Source: JALYRV01 sp040902895
GTDB lineage: Bacteria > Acidobacteriota > Vicinamibacteria > Vicinamibacterales > SCN-69-37
Direction of reading: 5' to 3'
Length of the DNA stretch: 64,000 nucleotides
Assembly (NCBI GenBank): GCA_040902895.1
Contig: JBBDWL010000108.1
Location: 1-64,000, forward strand
In this document: positions 46,170-54,766 of the stretch, in pieces
Layout: each line of letters starts with the position of its first letter
How positions within the stretch are numbered: the stretch's first letter is position 1
Program-made: the position numbers and the translations under genes
The notes under the pieces: model-generated
The model's input: the letters and a program-made list of their open reading frames with translations, nothing else
Database searches by the model: none
What the model was told of the DNA's origin: nothing

Positions 46170-48416
46170 ATGATGGAGGATTCACGAGCGGTACAGCAAG
46201 GCCTCTGCGCCATCTGCCGCCACGCGCGTCGCATCCGGTCAGATAAAGGGTCGGTGTTCGTCATGTGCGCGCTCTCCAAGACCGACCCTCGATTTCCGAA
46301 GTATCCGGCGCTGCCGGTGCTCAGCTGTAGCGGGTTCGATAGAATCGTTAATTCAATGCCGCACATCCAGCCCGCCCGTCTCAAACCAGGCGTGACCGTC
46401 GACGAGCTGCCCGATCCGGTGGCGTTTACCGCCGCGGCTGGGTCTGACGCGCGCATTACGGGAAAAGCGCTGATTCTCTGGGACGCGAAGGTCCCCGGCG
46501 CGGAGCCAGGACCAGGAAAGAAACGCGACGCGATCGACACCGATCAGATCACGCCCGCGGCCGACTGCGTGTCTGAAAGCCTCGAGACGCTCGACGAAAA
46601 GTGGAAGGCGGGATCGTTCCGGTATCTGATGCCGGATTTCCGGGCGCGCGTGCACCGGGGCGAGACGTTCGTCATTGCCGGCGATCGCTTTGCGATCGGA
46701 TCGTCGCGCGAGATGAGCCCCGCGGGCCTCAAGGGCGTCGCCGAAGAAGTCGGCCGCGAGATGGTCGTCATCTGCGGCAACAACATGGGCGACATCTTCC
46801 GCCGCAATGCCTTCAATCTCGGCCTCCATGTGGTGCAGAGTCCCGAGGCGGTGACTGACGCCGAAGACGGCGACGAGTTCTCGTTCGATCCGGTCTCGCG
46901 GCAAATCACCAATATTACGAAGGGGCGCACCTACGATCCGTTGCCGCTGTCGCCGAAGGAAGAAGAGATCCGCGTGAGCGGCGGCATCTTCGCGGTCGGC
47001 CGGCGCGAGTTCAAGCGGTCGGTGCAGACCACACCCGTCGTGGATTTCGCGGACGATGCCCTGGCGCGAACGATGACGACGACGGAGCAGATCGTCTGGG
47101 CGCATCGGGTAGACAAGGATTTGTCGCCCGATGACTTCAAGCCGGGAGCAACGATCCGGGTGTACGCCGACCTGTTGCCTGCCTCCGACGGCACCGCGCC
47201 GTTCTCGATTCACACCTTCAATCAGATCACCGGGGGCAACACGATCTTTCCGCGGCAAGCCGCAATTGCGAACGATCACTTCGTCTTCACCGGCAAGGAC
47301 GAGGACGACAAGCAGACCTCGATCGGCCGCGAGTTCGCGCGCGCGCACGGCCTGCAGAAGCCGTACTACGCCACGCCCGGCGACGGCATCTTCCATTTCT
47401 ATTTTCCGGAGCAGGGCCTGGTGATGCCGGGCCAGTTCATTCCGGGCGCCGACTCGCACAGCCGCGCGTACGGCGCCTATGGCGCGGTCGGCATAGGCGT
47501 CGGCTCGACGACGCTGGGGTTTGGATGGTCGACGGGCTACATCTATTTCACGCTGGCGCGGGCGCGGCGCGTGCTGTTCGCGGGAACGCTGCAGCCGTGG
47601 GTCGGCGGCAAAGACATCGTGCTGGAACTGCTGCGGCGTTGGGGTTCGAAGCAGTCGCAGGGGATGTCGGTGGAATTCGTCGATCCCGGTAAAGAGCTGC
47701 CGATGGTGTACCGCAACACCATCGCGAACATGATGGCCGAGGCCGAGGCGCTCAACGGCATTTTCGCACCCGACGACCTGACCTACGAGTGGTACCGCGC
47801 GAAAGGGACGGCCGATCTGCCATATCCGCGAATCGCGCCCGGCGCCGATGCGCACTTCGAGATCGACGAGACGCTCGATCTCGGCGACATCGGTCCGATG
47901 ATCGCGAAGCCGTTCAGTCCCGGGAATGCATTTCCGGCCGGTGAAGTGGCGCGCGAGCATCTGACGTTCGACGCCGCGATGATCGGATCGTGCACCAACG
48001 GCAGTTATGGCGATCTGCTGCAGGCGGCCCTCGTCATCCGCGGCGCGCGCGAGCGCGGCTCGAAGAAAGTCGCGCGGCCGTTCAAGATCTTTCCAGGTTC
48101 AGGAGGTGTGGGCCGGCAGATCGAGCGCCCCGAGAAGCGGCTCGGCGGTGAATCGATCGCTGAAGTGTTCCGCTCGGTTGGCGGAGAGATCCGTCAGTCG
48201 TGGTGCGGGCCGTGCTTCGGCCAGGGTCCCGATTCGTTGAAACCGGGCGAGCGCGCGATCACGTCGTTCAACCGCAACTGGCAGAACCGGATGGGCGTCG
48301 GCGGCGAAGGTTATCTCGCGAGTCCGGCCGTCGTCGCCGCTTCGGCGCTGGTCGGGTACATGGCGCCGCCGAGCGAGCTGGGGCTCGAGTGGAAACCTGA
48401 GTTGTATGGGGTCTAG
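46170..48416 (+). CDS. Aconitase-family hydratase with N-terminal swivel domain, possibly fused to a four-Cys small domain
   Basis: The open frame encodes 748 aa. Residues 10-58 form a small domain with Cys13, Cys16, Cys33 and Cys53 (CAICRHARRIRSDKG, DPRFPKYPALPVLSC) that I recall as a stand-alone protein elsewhere. The aconitase part starts at the in-frame ATG 46356 (residue 63). The swivel domain comes first (KALILWDAKV, IDTDQITPAADC, FAIGSSREMSPAGLKG), then the catalytic domains: FNQITGGNTIFPRQ, GADSHSRAYGAYGAVGIGVGS and the cluster cysteines in GSCTNGSYGDLL and SWCGPCFGQGPDSL. This order is the reverse of AcnA. The substrate may be aconitate or another hydroxy-acid. Fusion versus two separate starts is unresolved. 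Confidence 0.8.
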   Translation: MMEDSRAVQQGLCAICRHARRIRSDKGSVFVMCALSKTDPRFPKYPALPVLSCSGFDRIVNSMPHIQPARLKPGVTVDELPDPVAFTAAAGSDARITGKALILWDAKVPGAEPGPGKKRDAIDTDQITPAADCVSESLETLDEKWKAGSFRYLMPDFRARVHRGETFVIAGDRFAIGSSREMSPAGLKGVAEEVGREMVVICGNNMGDIFRRNAFNLGLHVVQSPEAVTDAEDGDEFSFDPVSRQITNITKGRTYDPLPLSPKEEEIRVSGGIFAVGRREFKRSVQTTPVVDFADDALARTMTTTEQIVWAHRVDKDLSPDDFKPGATIRVYADLLPASDGTAPFSIHTFNQITGGNTIFPRQAAIANDHFVFTGKDEDDKQTSIGREFARAHGLQKPYYATPGDGIFHFYFPEQGLVMPGQFIPGADSHSRAYGAYGAVGIGVGSTTLGFGWSTGYIYFTLARARRVLFAGTLQPWVGGKDIVLELLRRWGSKQSQGMSVEFVDPGKELPMVYRNTIANMMAEAEALNGIFAPDDLTYEWYRAKGTADLPYPRIAPGADAHFEIDETLDLGDIGPMIAKPFSPGNAFPAGEVAREHLTFDAAMIGSCTNGSYGDLLQAALVIRGARERGSKKVARPFKIFPGSGGVGRQIERPEKRLGGESIAEVFRSVGGEIRQSWCGPCFGQGPDSLKPGERAITSFNRNWQNRMGVGGEGYLASPAVVAASALVGYMAPPSELGLEWKPELYGV

Positions 48417-48453
48417 GGCCGCTAACCACGTCAACGCGCCCTCGGGGCGCCAG

Positions 48454-50682
48454 ATGATCTTCTGTCTCCTGTATTCTGTCTCCTGTCTTCTTCTGATTCG
48501 TCCGGCCGCACAGCAGTTGCCCGTCATCGAGCCGACCGGCGGCCTTGTCATCACCAGCTCCGTCGCGATAAAACCTGGCACGTACCGCCTCCCGGCGTCT
48601 GGAGAGGCGCCGCTCATTACGGTGCGCGGCTCGAATGTCACAGTGGATTTTCAGGGCGCCGTGCTCGAGGGATCGGATCCGGAGTCGGATCCCGACGGGT
48701 ATGCCGGCACCGCCGTGCTGATCGATGGCGGCGATCATGTCACCATCCGCAACGCCGTCATCCGCGGCTACAAAATCGCGATCGAGGCGCGCCGCTCACC
48801 CAATCTGCACCTGACGCGCAACGATCTCAGCCACAACTGGAAAGAGCGCCTGTGGAGCCTGATCGAGCACGAAAGCCTGCTCGACTGGATGTCGTACCAC
48901 GACAACGAGAGAGACGAGTGGCGGCGTTTCGGCGGCGGCATGTATCTGGTGGAATGCGACAACGCCGAGATCGATCACAACATCGTCCGGCAGGGCCAGA
49001 ACGCCCTGATGGTCACGCGCTCGTCAGGCCTGTCGATCTGGAACAACACCTTCGAATTCAATTCGTCGCTGGGCATCGGCCTCTATCGGGTCACGAAGAG
49101 CCGCATCCTGCACAACCGGATCGACTGGAACGTCCGCGGCTACAGCCACGGCTTCTATAACCGCGGCCAGGACTCGGCCGGACTGCTCATGTACGAGCAG
49201 TCGAGCGACAACATCGTCGCCTACAACTCGGTCACGCACAGCGGCGACGGGCTGTTTCTCTGGGCCGGCCAGTCGACGATGAACACGGGCAAGGGCGGCG
49301 CGAACGACAATCTGTTTTATCGTAACGATTTCTCATACGCCCCCACCAACGGCGTCGAGACGACGTTCAGCCGCAACTACTTCATCGAGAACCGCATCGA
49401 GGGCAACTGGCATGGCGTCTGGGGCGGCTACAGCTGGAGCTCGGTCTTCGACGGCAACCGCTTCGCCGGCAATGACGAGGCGATCGCCATCGAGCACGGC
49501 CAGGACATTCTCATCCGCAACAACATCTTCACGGGCGACAAGAAAGCCATTCGCATCTGGGCCAACGAGACGCAGGATCCCAACTGGGGCTATCCGAAGA
49601 ATCGCGATACACGCAGCCGCAACTTCGACATCAGTCACAACCGCTTCACCGGACACGACGTCGCGCTCGAGATCGACGACACCACTGACGTCGCCATGCG
49701 CGGCAACACGTTCGAGAACGTGACGTCGCGGCTCATCATGACGGGTTCAACCGACCGGGTCGCGCTGTCGATTCCGGGCATCTCCGTGCTGCGCGACCCG
49801 CCGCCGCTCGTCGAGGTGCCGCTGCCGCTCGAGGAGGGTGTGGACACGATGGTGACCCGCCGCGGCCGCGAATTCATCATCGTCGACGAATGGGGGCCCT
49901 ATGATTATCGTTCCCCTAAACTGTGGCCCGCGATCGCCGATCGTATTGATTGGATTGATTCGACCAGACGATTTCCGCTCGGCGGACTTGGCGCGCGGCG
50001 CGACATCATTGCGCCAGACGCGCCGGTGGAGCTGCGCGTCCTCGGACCCGAAGGCGCCTGGAAAGCCGCGCGTGTCATGGGCGGTTCGCTCTCGGCGCAG
50101 GGCGGCAAGGTTCCCGGTGAAGTCACGTTCACACCTGTTCGCGGCGCCGCCGAACAGCGCGTCAATCTGATCTACACAGGCGCGGCACTGCTATCGCCGC
50201 GCGGCCGGCGCGTGCCCGCCGGCGAGCCGTACACGTTTTCTTTCTATCGCTTGGAGCCGGCCGTGAACTGGACGGTCCGCTGGTATGCGTGGCCCGAAAG
50301 CGCGGATCCGGTGACGTCGCCCGAGGCGTTCCGCAAGGTGGTCGCCGGCACGCCGATTCTCATCGAGCGTCCGCGCCGCCTCGATCACATCGGCGGCCGC
50401 GCGTTCACAGCCGGCGTTCCTGCCGATCGCGCTGCGCTCGTTGCCGAAGGCGCCGTGACGCTTCCGCCAGGTCCCGCCGACGCGTTTCTGCTGCGCACGA
50501 TCAGTGACGATGGGGTGCGGGTGTGGGTGGATGGGGTCCTGGTGATCGACAACTGGGACATCCATGGATCCGAAATCGATACCGCCGTGGTGTCGGGCGG
50601 CGCTCATACAATCAGAGTGGAATATTTCGAAGCGACCGGCTGGGCCGAACTCCGGCTGGAATTCGCGAGGAATCTCAAATGA
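48454..50682 (+). CDS. Secreted right-handed beta-helix protein with C-terminal PA14-like domain
   Basis: 742 aa from the ATG at 48454. The signal peptide (MIFCLLYSVSCLLLIRP) is encoded by a CTGTCTC-type repeat. Residues about 60-460 form a parallel beta-helix with N-x-I/F-x-x-N periodicity (NNTFEFNSSLGIGLYRV, NNIFTGDKKAIRIW, HNRFTGHDVALEI), as in NosD-like and polysaccharide-active proteins. The C-terminal region (about 690-742, DDGVRVWVDGVLVIDNWDIHG and GAHTIRVEYFEATGWAELRLEF) is PA14-like and may bind carbohydrate. A longer frame begins at 48406 inside the aconitase-family gene. It is coupled to terC by ATGA. Confidence 0.8.
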   Translation: MIFCLLYSVSCLLLIRPAAQQLPVIEPTGGLVITSSVAIKPGTYRLPASGEAPLITVRGSNVTVDFQGAVLEGSDPESDPDGYAGTAVLIDGGDHVTIRNAVIRGYKIAIEARRSPNLHLTRNDLSHNWKERLWSLIEHESLLDWMSYHDNERDEWRRFGGGMYLVECDNAEIDHNIVRQGQNALMVTRSSGLSIWNNTFEFNSSLGIGLYRVTKSRILHNRIDWNVRGYSHGFYNRGQDSAGLLMYEQSSDNIVAYNSVTHSGDGLFLWAGQSTMNTGKGGANDNLFYRNDFSYAPTNGVETTFSRNYFIENRIEGNWHGVWGGYSWSSVFDGNRFAGNDEAIAIEHGQDILIRNNIFTGDKKAIRIWANETQDPNWGYPKNRDTRSRNFDISHNRFTGHDVALEIDDTTDVAMRGNTFENVTSRLIMTGSTDRVALSIPGISVLRDPPPLVEVPLPLEEGVDTMVTRRGREFIIVDEWGPYDYRSPKLWPAIADRIDWIDSTRRFPLGGLGARRDIIAPDAPVELRVLGPEGAWKAARVMGGSLSAQGGKVPGEVTFTPVRGAAEQRVNLIYTGAALLSPRGRRVPAGEPYTFSFYRLEPAVNWTVRWYAWPESADPVTSPEAFRKVVAGTPILIERPRRLDHIGGRAFTAGVPADRAALVAEGAVTLPPGPADAFLLRTISDDGVRVWVDGVLVIDNWDIHGSEIDTAVVSGGAHTIRVEYFEATGWAELRLEFARNLK
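48457..48500 (+). repeat. CTGTCTCCTGT-type repeat encoding a signal peptide
   Basis: Units TTCTGTCTCC, TGTATTC, TGTCTCC, TGTCTTC recur with a 7-8-nt period and translate to the hydrophobic core of the beta-helix protein's signal peptide. Confidence 0.7.
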
Positions 50683-51422
50683 TCGAATGGCTGGCGGACC
50701 CTCAGGCCTGGATTGCACTGTTCACGCTGACGGTGCTCGAGATCGTGCTGGGCGTCGACAACATCATCTTCATCTCGATTCTGGCGGGGAAGCTGCCGGG
50801 CGGCCAGCAGGCGAAGGCGCGGCGCGTGGGTCTGCTGCTCGCGATGGTGATGCGCATCCTGCTGCTGTTCTCGATCGCGTGGATCATCAAATTGACCGCG
50901 CCGTGGTTCACGCTGTTCGGCCATGCCTTCTCGGGCCGCGATCTGATCCTGCTCCTCGGCGGCCTGTTCCTGATTGCGAAGGCGACGCACGAGATCCACG
51001 ACAAGCTCGAAGGCGACGAAGGCCATGGCTCGGCGCGCGTCGCGGCCTCGTTCATGAGCGTGATCATCCAGATCATGTTGCTCGATATCGTCTTTTCACT
51101 CGACTCCGTCATTACGGCGGTCGGCATGGCCGACGACCTGGGCGTGATGGTCGCGGCGGTGATCATCGCGGTCGGCGTGATGATGGTGTCGGCCGGCGCC
51201 ATCTCAGGGTTCGTGGAGCGCCATCCCACGGTGAAGATCCTCGCGCTGAGTTTCCTGATTCTGATTGGCGTGTCGCTGACCGGGGAAGGCTTCGGCCATC
51301 ACATTCCGAAGGGCTACATCTATTTCGCGATGGCGTTCTCGGTCTTCGTCGAGATGATCAACCTGCGCGTGCGGTCCAAAGGCAAGCCGGTGCAGCTGCA
51401 CCAGCCGTATGTGGAGGGGTAA
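50679..51422 (+). CDS. TerC family integral membrane protein
   Basis: 247 aa with about seven helices. The TerC signatures are FTLTVLEIVLGVDNIIFISILAGKLP and MLLDIVFSLDSVITAVGM, each with buried acidic residues typical of the LysE-like metal exporters; the cytoplasmic loop EGDEGHGSARV lies between them. TerC proteins are linked to tellurite resistance and to Mn2+ export during protein metalation. The ATG at 50679 overlaps the previous stop and has GAGG upstream; the longer frame from 50523 is a shadow of the PA14 region. Confidence 0.92.
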   Translation: MIEWLADPQAWIALFTLTVLEIVLGVDNIIFISILAGKLPGGQQAKARRVGLLLAMVMRILLLFSIAWIIKLTAPWFTLFGHAFSGRDLILLLGGLFLIAKATHEIHDKLEGDEGHGSARVAASFMSVIIQIMLLDIVFSLDSVITAVGMADDLGVMVAAVIIAVGVMMVSAGAISGFVERHPTVKILALSFLILIGVSLTGEGFGHHIPKGYIYFAMAFSVFVEMINLRVRSKGKPVQLHQPYVEG

Positions 51423-51459
51423 GACGAAACACATGGCGCGCCGGTGGCGTCTAAACATC

Positions 51460-52146
51460 ATGAGCCTCTCAGCAAGACATCTGTTGCCCGCTGCCGCGTT
51501 GATCGCCTCCGTCGCCGCCGCGCCGTTTGCGCAGGGGCAGACTCCCCAGCAGCCGGGCCAGGCGCCGCAGCAGCAGGGACCGCGGCGGCCCACGCCGCCT
51601 CCGGTCCCCCAGGGCGCCACCGACGTCTGGAACATCGACACGAGCCACACATCAGCTCAGTTCGCGGTCAAGCACATGCTCGTCAGCACGGTGCGCGGCA
51701 CGCTGGGACCCGTTGTCGGGTGGGTGCGATATGACGGCAAAAACCTGTCGTCGCTGGCGGTCAATGCCGTCATCGACGTCACCACCATCAACACGGGCAA
51801 CGGAGGCCGCGATCGCCATCTCCGCAGCGACGACTTCCTGCTCGTCGAACAGCATCCGGACATCACGTTTGTCTCGAATCGGGTAGAGGGATCACCGGGC
51901 AACTTCAAGCTCGTCGGCGATCTCACCATCCGCGGCGTCACCCGCGAAGTCGCGCTTGCCGTGGAAGGTCCGTCGCAACCGGTGCAGCGCAGCGCGACCG
52001 GCCCACAGGTCATCGGCGCCAGCGCCACCACGACCATCAACCGCAAGGACTTCGGCGTGAAGTACAACGCGCTCATCGAAGCCGGCGGCGCGGTCGTCGC
52101 GGACGAGGTGAAGATCACGATCGACATCGAGGCGAGGAAACGGTAG
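51460..52146 (+). CDS. YceI family lipid-binding-like periplasmic protein
   Basis: 228 aa. A signal peptide (about 1-28) is followed by a Gln/Pro-rich linker (QTPQQPGQAPQQQGPRRPTPPPV-like, about 29-50). The YceI lipocalin-like barrel (about 53-228) has WNIDTSHTSAQFAVKHMLVSTVRG, VIDVTTINTGNGGRDRHLRSDDFL, PDITFVSNRVEG, LVGDLTIRGVTREVALAVEG and INRKDFGVKYN. Relatives bind polyisoprenoids. The ATG at 51460 is preferred; 51433 (MARRWRLN) would give a longer basic region. Confidence 0.9.
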   Translation: MSLSARHLLPAAALIASVAAAPFAQGQTPQQPGQAPQQQGPRRPTPPPVPQGATDVWNIDTSHTSAQFAVKHMLVSTVRGTLGPVVGWVRYDGKNLSSLAVNAVIDVTTINTGNGGRDRHLRSDDFLLVEQHPDITFVSNRVEGSPGNFKLVGDLTIRGVTREVALAVEGPSQPVQRSATGPQVIGASATTTINRKDFGVKYNALIEAGGAVVADEVKITIDIEARKR

Positions 52147-52149
52147 TTG

Positions 52150-52240
52150 AGGGGTTTCACTGGTTCCCCGGGTTCCATGGGTTCCACGGGTTCCACGGGT
52201 TCGGTTCTGGTTCCAGTTCTCGTTCTGGTTCTCGGTTCCA
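52150..52240 (+). repeat. GGTTCC-type tandem repeat encoding a signal peptide
   Basis: About twelve units of GGTTCC(A/C)- to GGTTCT/GTTCTC-type with a 6-9-nt period. The later units translate as GSVLVPVLVLVLGSIVA, a plausible signal peptide for the ChaN-like gene. Confidence 0.85.
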
Positions 52241-53172
52241 TCGTCGCAGCGCAGACGTATGTGCCGCAGCGGGTGTTCGACACGAAGACGGGCGCGTGGT
52301 CCGACTTCGAGGTCATGAGTGCCGACCTCGCTCGCGCCGATGTCGTGTTTGTCGGCGAGCAGCATGGCGATCCCAACACGCATGCGCTCGAGCACGCGCT
52401 GCTCGAATCGGTCGGCCGGCGCCGATCCGACGTTGTCCTCTCACTGGAGATGTTCGAGCGCGACACGCAGGCCTCGCTGGACGGGTATCTTGCGGGCACC
52501 GTCGACGAGGCCGCATTCCTCGAGCGCAGCCGTCCCTGGCCGACGTATCAAACCGACTATCGCCTGCTGGTGGAGCTCGCACGCGAGCGCCGATGGCCGG
52601 TCGTCGCTTCGAATGTGCCGCGGCCGCTGGCCTCTGGTGTGGCCAAGTCAGGGCTCGAGTCGCTTGCCGCGCTGCCGCCGGATCAGAAAGCCTGGATTGC
52701 CGCGGACCTGCAGTGTCCAAAAGACGCGTACTTCGATCGCTTCGCGAAAACGATGAGCGGCCATCCCGCGAGCGAAGGGCCTGGCGCCGTCGCCACACAG
52801 ACGGCGATGGTGGACCGCTATTACTACGCGCAGTGCCTGAAGGATGAAGTCATGGGTGAATCGATCGCGCGCGCCGCGAAAGGCCCAGGCGAGGGGCCCC
52901 TCGTGGTGCACTACAACGGCGCCTTCCACAGCGACTTCGCGCTCGGCGCCGCGGAGCGCGCACGCCGACGGCTGCCCGGGTCCCGCGTTGTCGTCATTTC
53001 GATCCTGCCCGTGGGATCGCTCGACGAGCTCGAGCCGGACGCCGCCGAGCGAGCGCGAGCCGATTATCTCGTCTACACGCTCGCGTCGTCCAGAAATGTA
53101 AATCGTAAATTTACATTTTACATTTCCCGTTATCGCACTGGTTCGCTAGGCGATAACGATTGCGCGCGATGA
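52177..53172 (+). CDS. ChaN-like haem-binding/Tiki-superfamily protein
   Basis: 331 aa from the ATG at 52177 (a TTG at 52147 is possible). The N-terminal signal peptide is built from the GGTTCC repeat. The ChaN domain has VVFVGEQHGDPNTHALEHALLESV (E-x-H and following His), VVLSLEMFERDTQASLDGYLAG, WPTYQTDYRLLVELARERRWPVVASNVPR and VVHYNGAFHSDFALGAAERARRR. Relatives bind haem or resemble metal-dependent peptidases. The last about 28 codons run through an AT-rich repeat into the antisense of the next gene (overlap 53111-53172), which suggests that the original stop was lost. Confidence 0.85.
   Translation: MGSTGSTGSVLVPVLVLVLGSIVAAQTYVPQRVFDTKTGAWSDFEVMSADLARADVVFVGEQHGDPNTHALEHALLESVGRRRSDVVLSLEMFERDTQASLDGYLAGTVDEAAFLERSRPWPTYQTDYRLLVELARERRWPVVASNVPRPLASGVAKSGLESLAALPPDQKAWIAADLQCPKDAYFDRFAKTMSGHPASEGPGAVATQTAMVDRYYYAQCLKDEVMGESIARAAKGPGEGPLVVHYNGAFHSDFALGAAERARRRLPGSRVVVISILPVGSLDELEPDAAERARADYLVYTLASSRNVNRKFTFYISRYRTGSLGDNDCAR
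53093..53129. repeat. AT-rich TAAATTTACATTTTACATTT inverted repeat
   Basis: A short A+T-rich run with units GTAAAT, TTTACAT, TTTACATT that forms an inverted repeat around 53110. It lies in the 3' ends of two convergent genes; it contains the stop codon of the DCC-family gene (TAA at 53113-53111, minus strand) and is read through by the ChaN-like gene. Confidence 0.75.
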
Positions 53173-53482
53173 GGCGGTAGCCGGCGTTCGCGATCGGGCG
53201 GACCGGCCAGAGGCGATAGAGACCGGCGAGCAGGCCGAGTGCGCCGCCGCCCAGTTGCAGTGTGCGCGCGATGGCCGCGGCGCCGCCGAGCACGCGGCCG
53301 TCGGCGTCCACCAGCTTGATCTCGCCCATGACCCCATCCTGCGGCACCATCGGAAAACGCTCGCGTACGCCAGGCGCATAGGCCGATTCGACCTGCACGC
53401 GCCCGCGTCCGAACCTCCGCAGCCGCTCGGCCTGCGCGGTGCAGAAGCGGCACGTGCCGTCGTACAGGAGAGTCGGTGTCAT
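53111..53482 (-). CDS. DCC-family thiol-disulfide oxidoreductase-like protein (DUF393)
   Basis: 123 aa. It begins with the family signature LLYDGTCRFCTAQAERLRRF (D-G-x-C-x-x-C) and continues with EIKLVDADGRVLGGAAAIARTLQ and the terminal YRLIARNRYRL, where the family has Y-x-x-x-A-x-x-R-Y. The last residues (CDNGKCKM) come from the AT-rich repeat. The thioredoxin-like fold suggests redox activity, but the substrate is unknown. It overlaps the upstream metallopeptidase gene by ATGA. Confidence 0.85.
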   Translation of the reverse strand: MTPTLLYDGTCRFCTAQAERLRRFGRGRVQVESAYAPGVRERFPMVPQDGVMGEIKLVDADGRVLGGAAAIARTLQLGGGALGLLAGLYRLWPVRPIANAGYRLIARNRYRLANQCDNGKCKM

Positions 53483-54567
53483 AGCGCTACCCGGTGCCTT
53501 CCCGAATGCAGATAGTTCATCGTCTGCACCGTGAGCAGGATGACGAAGTCGAGGCCGGCCTTTTCTTCCGACACCTTCAGCCGCAGATTGAGCTCGTTGG
53601 CGCGCGTGATCATGTCTTCGATGACCTGGTCGATCGTGTACTGATATTCGCCGGTGGCCTCGGCGACGCGCCGGCGCACGTCGCGCTTGATGCGCGCGAT
53701 GAAGCGCGACGCCTTCATGTTGCCGCGATATTCGGCCGCGTCTGAAAACAGCCGCCGCAGATCGCGGTCGTAGAAGTTCGGGTACTCGACGCCATAGTGC
53801 TTGCGCTTGCGCGTGTAGTGCTCGCGCAGGGTCTTGCGCATCGTATGCACGGGATCGACCTTGCGCCGCGATCGCTCGAGCGCCGGCTTGCCGGCAATCT
53901 GCTTCATCAGCGCATCCATGTATTCCAGCTTCTTGAGCGCCGGCCAGTCCTTGTAGCGCTCGCGCCAGTCGGCGTCGGGCGTGAGCCACACGGCAAACGT
54001 CTCGGCGAAGTCTTCATCGGGATGGCTCTGCGCGTACCAGGAGTCGAGATGCAGCACGAAGCTCTTGGAGTACGGCTTCGGCGTGTAGTACTCGGGATAC
54101 GCCTTCTTGGACAGCCCGAACAGCGTCAACCGCCGCAGACGCCGCTGCAGCCGGTACGCGTTGTCGATGGCGTGCCCTGCCTCGTGCCGCAGAATCTTGA
54201 GGCACCAGTCAGGATCGCCTCCTTCCACTGCCAGCATCTGGGCTTCCTCGAGCTTCGCGAGCCGCGGATGCGCGAGATAGAACGGGACGGCGATCCCCGG
54301 CACGTGATCGGGCGTGAACCAGTCGTCCGAGATCCAGACGTGCGGCCGGAACTGCAGGCCACGTGTGTCGAGCTCGCGATTGAGCTCGGCGATGCGGTCT
54401 TCGAGCACGCTGCCGTCGATCGTGAGTCCGAGCTCGCAGACGCGCACGTCGAGCAGGGCCTCGTCATCGAGCGACGCCCAGTCGTCGCGCACGACGCACG
54501 GCGTGCGCGAGCGCGGGGGTGACGTCCGGTCCCTGGCCGGGCGGTCCATGCGGATCGGCTCCGACAT
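53479..54567 (-). CDS. Putative zinc-binding metallopeptidase (Peptidase_Mx type)
   Basis: 362 aa. The zinc motif H-E-x-x-H is at His128-Glu129-His132 (ILRHEAGHAIDNAY) and a third ligand or catalytic-site acid is likely in HPDEDFAETFAVWL (Glu185/Glu189). Other family segments are DWFTPDHVPGIAVPFYLAHPRL and KKAYPEYYTPKPYSKSFVLHLDSWYAQ. There is no signal peptide, so it is cytoplasmic. A helical C-terminal region (about 240-362) is rich in Arg/Lys. It is coupled to the DCC-family gene. TAGACT stands 6 nt before the ATG. Confidence 0.82.
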   Translation of the reverse strand: MSEPIRMDRPARDRTSPPRSRTPCVVRDDWASLDDEALLDVRVCELGLTIDGSVLEDRIAELNRELDTRGLQFRPHVWISDDWFTPDHVPGIAVPFYLAHPRLAKLEEAQMLAVEGGDPDWCLKILRHEAGHAIDNAYRLQRRLRRLTLFGLSKKAYPEYYTPKPYSKSFVLHLDSWYAQSHPDEDFAETFAVWLTPDADWRERYKDWPALKKLEYMDALMKQIAGKPALERSRRKVDPVHTMRKTLREHYTRKRKHYGVEYPNFYDRDLRRLFSDAAEYRGNMKASRFIARIKRDVRRRVAEATGEYQYTIDQVIEDMITRANELNLRLKVSEEKAGLDFVILLTVQTMNYLHSGRHRVAL

Positions 54568-54766
54568 GTCCCAAGTCTACCGTCCAGGTCCGGTTCCGGT
54601 TTTCGGTTCCGTAACATTTGCCCGTCCGGGCTGTAGGTACTGGGCGAGGGTAGAACCGAGAACCGGAACTGGAACTGGCCGTATAACCGTGCTATATCCC
54701 TAGCACTCCCTGCAGCGTTATGGCTCTCAGCCCTCGGCGGGTGAGCCTGTAAATATAGGAGAAAAC
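54568..54766. other. Divergent intergenic region before a TonB receptor gene
   Basis: The 199-bp region holds GGTTCCGGTTTTCGGTTCC- and GAACCGGAACTGGAACTGG-type units (54590-54680), an inverted repeat GTGCTA-N6-TAGCAC (54689-54706) that could be an operator, a possible GGCTC/GAGCC hairpin (54722-54747), and an AGGAG ribosome site near 54755-54759 for the receptor. I see no match to a known riboswitch class. Confidence 0.5.
54574..54579 (-). promoter_or_regulatory. -10-like TAGACT 6 nt before the metallopeptidase gene
   Basis: On the minus strand TAGACT (54579-54574) is followed by TGGGAC and the ATG at 54567. It fits the leaderless spacing. Confidence 0.45.

Noticed and set aside
46333..46348. 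GGGTTCGATAGAATC as the T-arm of a tRNA
   Set aside because: No acceptor stem, D-arm or anticodon arm can be drawn around it, and it lies in an open coding frame.
46353..47960. A 535-codon minus-strand open frame opposite the aconitase-family gene
   Set aside because: Composition is that of a reverse-strand shadow; cluster-binding motifs are on the plus strand.
54689..54766. Possible riboswitch (cobalamin or c-di-GMP) before the TonB receptor
   Set aside because: Only short hairpins are visible; no conserved B12-box or GEMM-like core could be recognised.
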